A stretch of DNA of 10,147 bases, taken from the NCBI GenBank assembly GCA_018827585.1, contig JAHJXP010000194.1:1-10147 (forward strand). The letters run 5' to 3'. Positions within the stretch are counted from its first letter, which is position 1. Every line of letters starts with the position of its first letter. Below are positions 6,400-10,147 of the stretch, piece by piece. A program made the position numbers and the translations under genes. Source of the DNA: Pseudomonadota bacterium. GTDB lineage: Bacteria; Desulfobacterota; Syntrophia; Syntrophales; UBA5619. The notes beneath the pieces were generated by a model. That model had not been told where the DNA came from and ran no database searches. It saw nothing but the letters and a program-made list of their open reading frames with translations.

Positions 6400-8136
6400 C
6401 TACCAGTTGAACACCCGATCCAGCTCTTCGTCGGTCACCTGAAAGACCACATTGTGCGGCGGCAGCGCTTCCTTTCTGAAGAACTCCGGCAGCCGGTCGT
6501 GCTGGTTCGAAAAGCCTGCGCGTTTGTTGAAATCCCGCTCCATCGTCAGGATCTTCCTGCCCAATGCGCTCACATCGTCCGCCGTCAGATTGAGTCCGTA
6601 AAATGCGTTGAGCAGATCCAGCAGGGCCTGAAAGGTTTCCGGCTGATCGAGGATGGCGAAGGCGATGAAGAGGCACATCCCCGTGGCGTCAATGGCCGTC
6701 GTGGCGATCTGGAGATTTCGGGAAAGATCGATCTGACCCTCCGGCTTCAGGGGGTCCACATAGCCGCCCACATTGAGCACATTCGCGGTCACGGCATAGC
6801 CCGCGGTGTGATCGCCGCCCATGGGGCTCGTCGCATAGGTGACGCCCATCCCCTGAATGGACCGTGGATCATAGGCCGGCAGGGCCTGTCCCTTGACCAC
6901 CGGAACCCGTTCCACACCGAAGGCCTTTCCCGTCAGGGCGGCCCCGTTCCCCAGGATGCGTCCGAGAGGGGACCCCTTGCCCACTTCCTTGATGAGGTTG
7001 ATGGCCGCCTGGGCATCGCCAAACCTCGCCAGCCCGGCCTCCATGGCCACGCCGATCGTCGCTCCCATTTCAATCGTATCCAGACCGTAATCGTCGTCCA
7101 TGCGGTCCAGCATGGCAATCGAATCAAGATCATCGATGCCGCAATTCGCCCCATGGGCCCAGACAGTTTCATATTCCGGCTGCTTTGTCAGGAACTGACC
7201 ATCCTTGTCCAGGTATGTGCCGGAACAACGGATCGTGCACCCCCGATGGCAGCCATGGGTCGCCAGACCGCCCCGGGCAATCTCTAACTCAGCCTGCGTT
7301 TCTCCGCTGATTTTGGAAACCCCGGCGAAACGCCCCCACAGGAAGTTGTGGGTGGGATAACCCCCCGCTTCATTGATCACATTTGCCAGGACATTGGTTC
7401 CATAAGTGGGAAGCCCTTCTCCGGTCACAGAGTGCTTTTTCAGACCTTCAACGAAGGCCTTGTTGGCGGCCTTGAATTTCTCGGGATCCTTCGGAGCGCG
7501 GTTGGCCAGGCCGCTGTCATCCAGGACAATGACCTTGACCCCTTTGGAACCCATGACCGCCCCGACGCCTCCCCGGCCGGCGTGGCGCGTGGGTCGCAAT
7601 TCCATGTCCGTAAAGGCAATGGAAGCGGCGGACATCCTCATTTCGCCGGCCTGTCCGATGGAGATGCACGCAATCTTGTCCCCATGCTCACCTTTCATCT
7701 TTTCGACCACATCATAGTTTCCGAGCATCTTGAGGCTGTTGTCCGGAGTGATCTTCACCCCGTCCTTATTGATCACGATCTTGTACAGGTTATCCTCCCG
7801 CGGCTTGCCTTCCAGGATGATGGCGGCGTAACCCAGTCGGGCCAGGACCTGGGAAGGCTGCCCCCCCGAATTGGCCTCTTTGATCCCGCCCGTCAGGGGG
7901 CTCTTGCAGCCCACGGAAATCCTTCCCGACATGGCGGCACTGGTTCCGCTCAACATCCCCGGGGCAATGACCAGCTTGTTGTCCTCGCCAAGCGGATGGG
8001 CGAGAGGCGGCACCTCCCGCGAAATAACGGCGGACGTCAACCCCCGTCCCCCCAGTCCGGCGTAATCCCCCATCGGCGCCGTGCTGATTGCCGGCCCCTC
8101 TTCGGCGCTCATATTGATTCTCAGAATCTTGTCCAT
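6400..8136 (-). CDS. Tungsten-containing aldehyde:ferredoxin oxidoreductase (AOR family)
   Basis: AOR interconverts aldehydes and carboxylic acids with ferredoxin as electron partner, using a tungsten bis-pterin and one [4Fe-4S] cluster in the cytoplasm. This 578-residue protein is close to the family's usual length of about 600. The N-terminal pterin-binding domain shows GLGGRGLTSAV (27-37), SGRISVGCKSPLTGG (70-84), GQAGEMRMSAAS (161-172) and RHAGRGGVGAVMGSKG (184-199). The cluster ligands are C296, C300, C304 (CxxxCxxxC in HGCHRGCTIRCSG) and C488 in DATGMCLF. GGDHTAGYAVT (440-450) is the second conserved substrate and pterin region. The start at 8136 is preceded by AAAGGAGG with 7 bases spacing. 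ATG codons at 8142 and 8184 in the same frame are too close to, or upstream of, that site. It is transcribed alone or with the 203-residue-protein gene. The physiological aldehyde, and tungsten versus molybdenum, cannot be told from sequence. Confidence 0.96.
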   Translation of the reverse strand: MDKILRINMSAEEGPAISTAPMGDYAGLGGRGLTSAVISREVPPLAHPLGEDNKLVIAPGMLSGTSAAMSGRISVGCKSPLTGGIKEANSGGQPSQVLARLGYAAIILEGKPREDNLYKIVINKDGVKITPDNSLKMLGNYDVVEKMKGEHGDKIACISIGQAGEMRMSAASIAFTDMELRPTRHAGRGGVGAVMGSKGVKVIVLDDSGLANRAPKDPEKFKAANKAFVEGLKKHSVTGEGLPTYGTNVLANVINEAGGYPTHNFLWGRFAGVSKISGETQAELEIARGGLATHGCHRGCTIRCSGTYLDKDGQFLTKQPEYETVWAHGANCGIDDLDSIAMLDRMDDDYGLDTIEMGATIGVAMEAGLARFGDAQAAINLIKEVGKGSPLGRILGNGAALTGKAFGVERVPVVKGQALPAYDPRSIQGMGVTYATSPMGGDHTAGYAVTANVLNVGGYVDPLKPEGQIDLSRNLQIATTAIDATGMCLFIAFAILDQPETFQALLDLLNAFYGLNLTADDVSALGRKILTMERDFNKRAGFSNQHDRLPEFFRKEALPPHNVVFQVTDEELDRVFNW

Positions 8137-8606
8137 CACCATTCCTCCTTTCGAGAGTTTGAGTTTAGTAAAGCGGTTTCTCACGATACTGCGGGCTGAC
8201 GTTTATTTGCTCCCTTCCAGGTTCTGGTGGCTGCGCCAAATCCAAAGGTGCTAAAAGCGTTGCCCGTCCTATGATGATCGTTTGGTTGTTAAATGACTAA
8301 GGGTGCTATATCTGCAGTGACATCAATAATAACACGGCGCCGATGTCAGACATGCACAGAAGAAACAGGGAAATCGAAATGACAATATTGGCAGTTTTGC
8401 AAAGCTCTCATCTTGCGATGAGGGCATATCCTGTAAGCTGATAGAATTCAGGTATGTCTCACGGTAAATGTAGAAGTATGCTTTGTCAAGTTTTTTGTGG
8501 GATCTGTCAGTAGCACTTACTACCTCAGCAATGACGAAAATTTGACGTGACCGGCCCACCCGGTAATAATCGGGGCCTGCAGGAAAGGCTTCGAATTTAC
8601 TGAAAA
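8137..8606. other. AT-richer stretch without a convincing gene, upstream of AOR
   Basis: This region of about 470 bases must contain the minus-strand AOR leader and promoter, but I cannot point to a clear -35/-10 pair. The only AOR-proximal signal I trust is AAAGGAGG before its ATG. A 9-bp stem with one G-U pair, GCTCTCATC (8404-8412) with GATGAGGGC (8417-8425), stands in mid-gap. GGCCC (8553-8557) with GGGCC (8573-8577) lies past the antitoxin stop and could weakly assist termination. A 78-codon GTG-start frame on the minus strand (8323-8559) has no ribosome site and no recognisable domain. The drop in GC marks the left border of the accessory segment. Confidence 0.55.
8404..8425. repeat. 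Hairpin in the AOR upstream region
   Basis: The arms 8404-8412 and 8417-8425 pair over 9 bp (one G-U) around a TTGC loop. No gene ends immediately beside it and no T-tract follows. Its role is unknown; it could be the remains of a mobile element or part of a leader. Confidence 0.35.
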
Positions 8607-8882
8607 CTATGAGATATTCACCTCTAAACGCTTTCCCAGCGCTTTGGCGACCCGGTCCAACGTGGAGAGCTTGATGTCTTCCGCATGGTTTTCGATTCTT
8701 GAAATCGCCGTCTTTTGGGTTTTGAGGCGCAGGGCCAGTTCCTCCTGGGTCAATCCCGCTGATTCGCGCGCCTGACGGAGAACAACCCCGATCTTGAATT
8801 GCTCGTAGCCTTCTTCGAAACCCTCCGCAAATTCCTTATCCGTCTTTTTCCGCTTTGCGATATATTTTTTCAGGTCGCTCAT
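8607..8882 (-). CDS. HigA-like XRE-family antitoxin
   Basis: This 91-residue DNA-binding protein is the likely antitoxin that neutralises the upstream toxin and represses their shared promoter. A Cro/C1-type helix-turn-helix spans about residues 34-88: VLRQARESAGLTQEELALRL, then KTAISRIEN as recognition helix and STLDRVAKALGKRLEVNI as the closing helix and strand. The N-terminal 30 residues are highly charged. Its ATG overlaps the toxin TGA by four bases (ATGA), so the two are translationally coupled. The toxin-first order is the hallmark of HigBA-type modules. Its base composition is lower in GC than the metabolic genes to the left. Confidence 0.9.
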   Translation of the reverse strand: MSDLKKYIAKRKKTDKEFAEGFEEGYEQFKIGVVLRQARESAGLTQEELALRLKTQKTAISRIENHAEDIKLSTLDRVAKALGKRLEVNIS

Positions 8883-9238
8883 CTCTTTTTCCCTTTCCGA
8901 TTCAAATAATCACGCCGATAGGTTTCGGCTCTTTCTATTTCTTGCCTGGGCGTTTTCATGCTCTTTTTCTCAAAACCGTGGGTCAGTATGACCACCGAAT
9001 GGCTGTCAAGGAAGCAGAATATCCGATAGATATTGGAACCGTATTGGATTCTGCACTCCCAGATGTCCTCTGTCCCGATCAACTTTTTGAAATAGGTGGC
9101 TGGGACCATCTCCAGGTCTTTCAGAAGGCGGAGCACCCATGCCACCTTTTGGGCCACTTTGCCAGGCAACGCATCGAGAAAATCCTGGACGGGGCATTTC
9201 CCGTCCACTGTTCTGTAGAAGATGATCGTTCGGTTCAC
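8879..9238 (-). CDS. HigB/RelE-superfamily toxin (phage-derived Gp49-like family)
   Basis: Toxins of this family are ribosome-dependent mRNA endonucleases. This 119-residue protein shows the expected order: PVQDFLDALP (16-25), helix KVAQKVAWVLRLLKDLE (27-43), the strand pair KKLIGTEDIWECRIQYGSNIYRIFCFL split over 51-77, and VILTHGFEKKS followed by KTPRQEIERAETYRRDYL (83-112). The basic C-terminal residues are typical of the RNA-contacting surface. The start is a GTG at 9238; no in-frame upstream start with a ribosome site was found, and the next Met (44) would remove conserved sequence. The promoter's -10 ends only 6 bases before the GTG, so the message appears leaderless. It precedes and overlaps the antitoxin gene. 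Confidence 0.9.
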   Translation of the reverse strand: MNRTIIFYRTVDGKCPVQDFLDALPGKVAQKVAWVLRLLKDLEMVPATYFKKLIGTEDIWECRIQYGSNIYRIFCFLDSHSVVILTHGFEKKSMKTPRQEIERAETYRRDYLNRKGKKR

Positions 9239-9273
9239 GACGATATGTTAACCTGCATGTTAACTTATGTCAA
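9239..9273 (-). promoter_or_regulatory. higBA promoter with repeated GTTAAC operator
   Basis: On the minus strand a perfect TTGACA (9268-9273 in reverse) and TAACAT (9245-9250 in reverse, four of six matches) are 17 bases apart. ATGTTAAC occurs twice, at 9245-9252 and 9257-9264, exactly 12 bases apart, and each contains the palindrome GTTAAC. These copies cover the -10 and most of the spacer, the expected place for autorepression by the antitoxin. The predicted transcription start coincides with the toxin's GTG. Confidence 0.65.
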
Positions 9274-9331
9274 GGTGATTGTAAGCAACCTTTCATTACT
9301 TCTTGACCGTTCCCCAAAACGGGGCATCTCA

Positions 9332-10120
9332 TTAATGCGCGATGCTCGAAGTAAATTTCGCAATTTCCTCGCTAACCAGCTCGACAAAGAAGTCATACCA
9401 TTCCTTTGCTTCACCTGAGATTTCAATACCTGGGAAAAAATTAGCTATATGCCCGATCACAGATTGATAGGCTTCTTTTGTAAGACAGAAGGGCAGTTGC
9501 ATTTTTTCAGCATCGCACATTTTCTTTTTCGCAAAGATGTTTTGTTCAGGAATGAATTGTAACTCAGTAAGTTTACCAACGCCTTCTTCATCCAAGCCAG
9601 GCATCCCGGGCGGGAAATAAAAGTGGTGGGGTAATTGAAGTGCCTGATCTTTGAGTACGTAAGGCTGGCTGTGGCGTTGTTTATATGTAAAAATCGGCAA
9701 GCAAAGCCATGTATGGTATATCTTTGCCATATTTCCTGGGACGCGCCAGTCCGAGGTGACATTTCTTATTAACAAGACCGGCCTGATTTTACACTTCACG
9801 ACCACAAGATCGTCGTCAGTTTCGAGGTTGAATAATTTATAGGGGCGGTGTGGCAGTCTTTTTTCTCTCAGCCCCTTAGAAAAATGGCACAATTTCCAAG
9901 TAGAATTAAATTCATCCATCGGGTCATAACGATCTTCAATGAGTGTCAATGCCTCATCATCGTTATACCAGACTGGTGCCATACATATACGACGTTCTGC
10001 AGTCTGCGTTGTGTTACCTGCTGCAACATCACTGCTTTTCGGGATCACCCATTCATAAAAAGACCCCTCACAGCATGTTTCGTATAGGCCAGCAATGCCT
10101 TTCAATTTACTTGTGGGCAT
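9332..10120 (-). CDS. Orphan 262-residue protein, lower GC, possible MazF/PemK-like core
   Basis: I do not recognise this protein. It is soluble-looking, with no signal peptide or membrane helix, and rich in aromatic residues. Residues about 103-196 faintly recall the SH3-like MazF/PemK toxin fold: DDLVVVKCKIRPVLLIRN (103-120), a PIF strand (142-144), LPHHFYFPPGMPGLDE (163-178) and LTELQFIPEQNIF (184-196), but the catalytic residues cannot be assigned and the protein is about twice the length of MazF. The start at 10120 is bounded: an in-frame TAG lies about 15 bases upstream and this is the first ATG after it. The ribosome site is weak (GTGGAAAAAGA). Its GC content is clearly lower than that of the helicase-AOR half, which suggests transfer. 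It lies 93 bases upstream of the toxin gene on the same strand, but the toxin has its own promoter. Confidence 0.7.
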   Translation of the reverse strand: MPTSKLKGIAGLYETCCEGSFYEWVIPKSSDVAAGNTTQTAERRICMAPVWYNDDEALTLIEDRYDPMDEFNSTWKLCHFSKGLREKRLPHRPYKLFNLETDDDLVVVKCKIRPVLLIRNVTSDWRVPGNMAKIYHTWLCLPIFTYKQRHSQPYVLKDQALQLPHHFYFPPGMPGLDEEGVGKLTELQFIPEQNIFAKKKMCDAEKMQLPFCLTKEAYQSVIGHIANFFPGIEISGEAKEWYDFFVELVSEEIAKFTSSIAH

Positions 10121-10147
10121 TCTTTTTCCACTCTTCTATCTTTCCCC

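Noticed and set aside
7348..8199. 283-codon plus-strand frame, and another at 6322-7287
   Set aside because: Both are antisense to the AOR gene, which is complete and motif-rich on the minus strand.
8190..8235. Minus-strand ACCTGGAAGGGAGCA resembling the GGAAGG(A/G)AGCA core of SRP (4.5S) RNA
   Set aside because: The flanks do not pair to extend the helix, and the conserved CAGG side of the internal loop is AGAA here, so the match is probably chance.
8137..8340. Molybdenum/tungsten cofactor riboswitch in the AOR leader
   Set aside because: It would fit the gene's function, but I could not find the conserved stems; a covariance-model search for the Moco motif would decide.
8323..8559. 78-codon minus-strand frame upstream of AOR
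   Set aside because: Begins with GTG, lacks a ribosome site, has no known domain and an atypical C-terminus; a decayed gene fragment is possible but unsupported.
9312..9324. CCCC-AAAAC-GGGG as terminator of the orphan gene
   Set aside because: Only a 4-bp stem with no following T-tract.
1..10147. CRISPR array, tRNA or rRNA, insertion-sequence transposase
   Set aside because: No regularly spaced repeats, no tRNA- or rRNA-like sequence and no transposase frame were seen.

Overview
The window looks like chromosomal DNA of a GC-rich, strictly anaerobic bacterium, most likely a syntrophic or sulfate-reducing Desulfobacterota (former Deltaproteobacteria). The grounds are a probable tungsten-dependent aldehyde:ferredoxin oxidoreductase (AOR) with its own sulfur-carrier and E1-like genes, a DUF362/ferredoxin protein, and dispersed ATTCCC...GGGAAT and AATCCCCCC...GGGGGGATT palindromes of the kind common in that group. 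The taxonomic call is inference; there is no rRNA or other marker.

Layout, left to right. (1) 2-1945, minus: a UvrD/PcrA/Rep superfamily 1 DNA helicase, cut by the left edge near its C-terminus. (2) 1946-2307: intergenic region with a REP-like double hairpin and a near-consensus promoter whose predicted start point falls at the ATG of the next gene. (3) 2308-3237, plus: an MBL-fold hydrolase with a LACTB2-like C-terminal helical domain. (4) 3274-5189, minus: a tight two-gene operon, a ThiF/MoeB/HesA-type adenylyltransferase followed by a DUF362 protein carrying two [4Fe-4S] motifs. (5) 5341-5580, plus, divergent from the E1 gene: a MoaD/ThiS-like carrier ending in Gly-Gly. (6) 5621-6232, minus: a 203-residue protein with a possible beta-grasp core. 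(7) 6233-6399: a 57-nt palindrome and a strong hairpin after the AOR gene. (8) 6400-8136, minus: AOR. (9) 8137-8606: no convincing gene. (10) 8607-9238, minus: a HigBA-type toxin-antitoxin pair with a repeat-containing promoter. (11) 9332-10120, minus: a lower-GC orphan protein of 262 residues with a weak MazF/PemK-like segment.

The centre (about 3.27-8.14 kb) reads as one functional neighbourhood. AOR oxidises aldehydes, or reduces acids, with a tungstopterin and a [4Fe-4S] cluster. The GG-tailed carrier and the E1-like enzyme could supply the dithiolene sulfur of the pterin, and the DUF362 protein could carry electrons. The 203-residue protein is the least understood member and the best candidate for something undescribed. 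From about 8.2 kb to the right edge the DNA is visibly more AT-rich and holds a toxin-antitoxin pair and an orphan gene, consistent with an acquired accessory segment.
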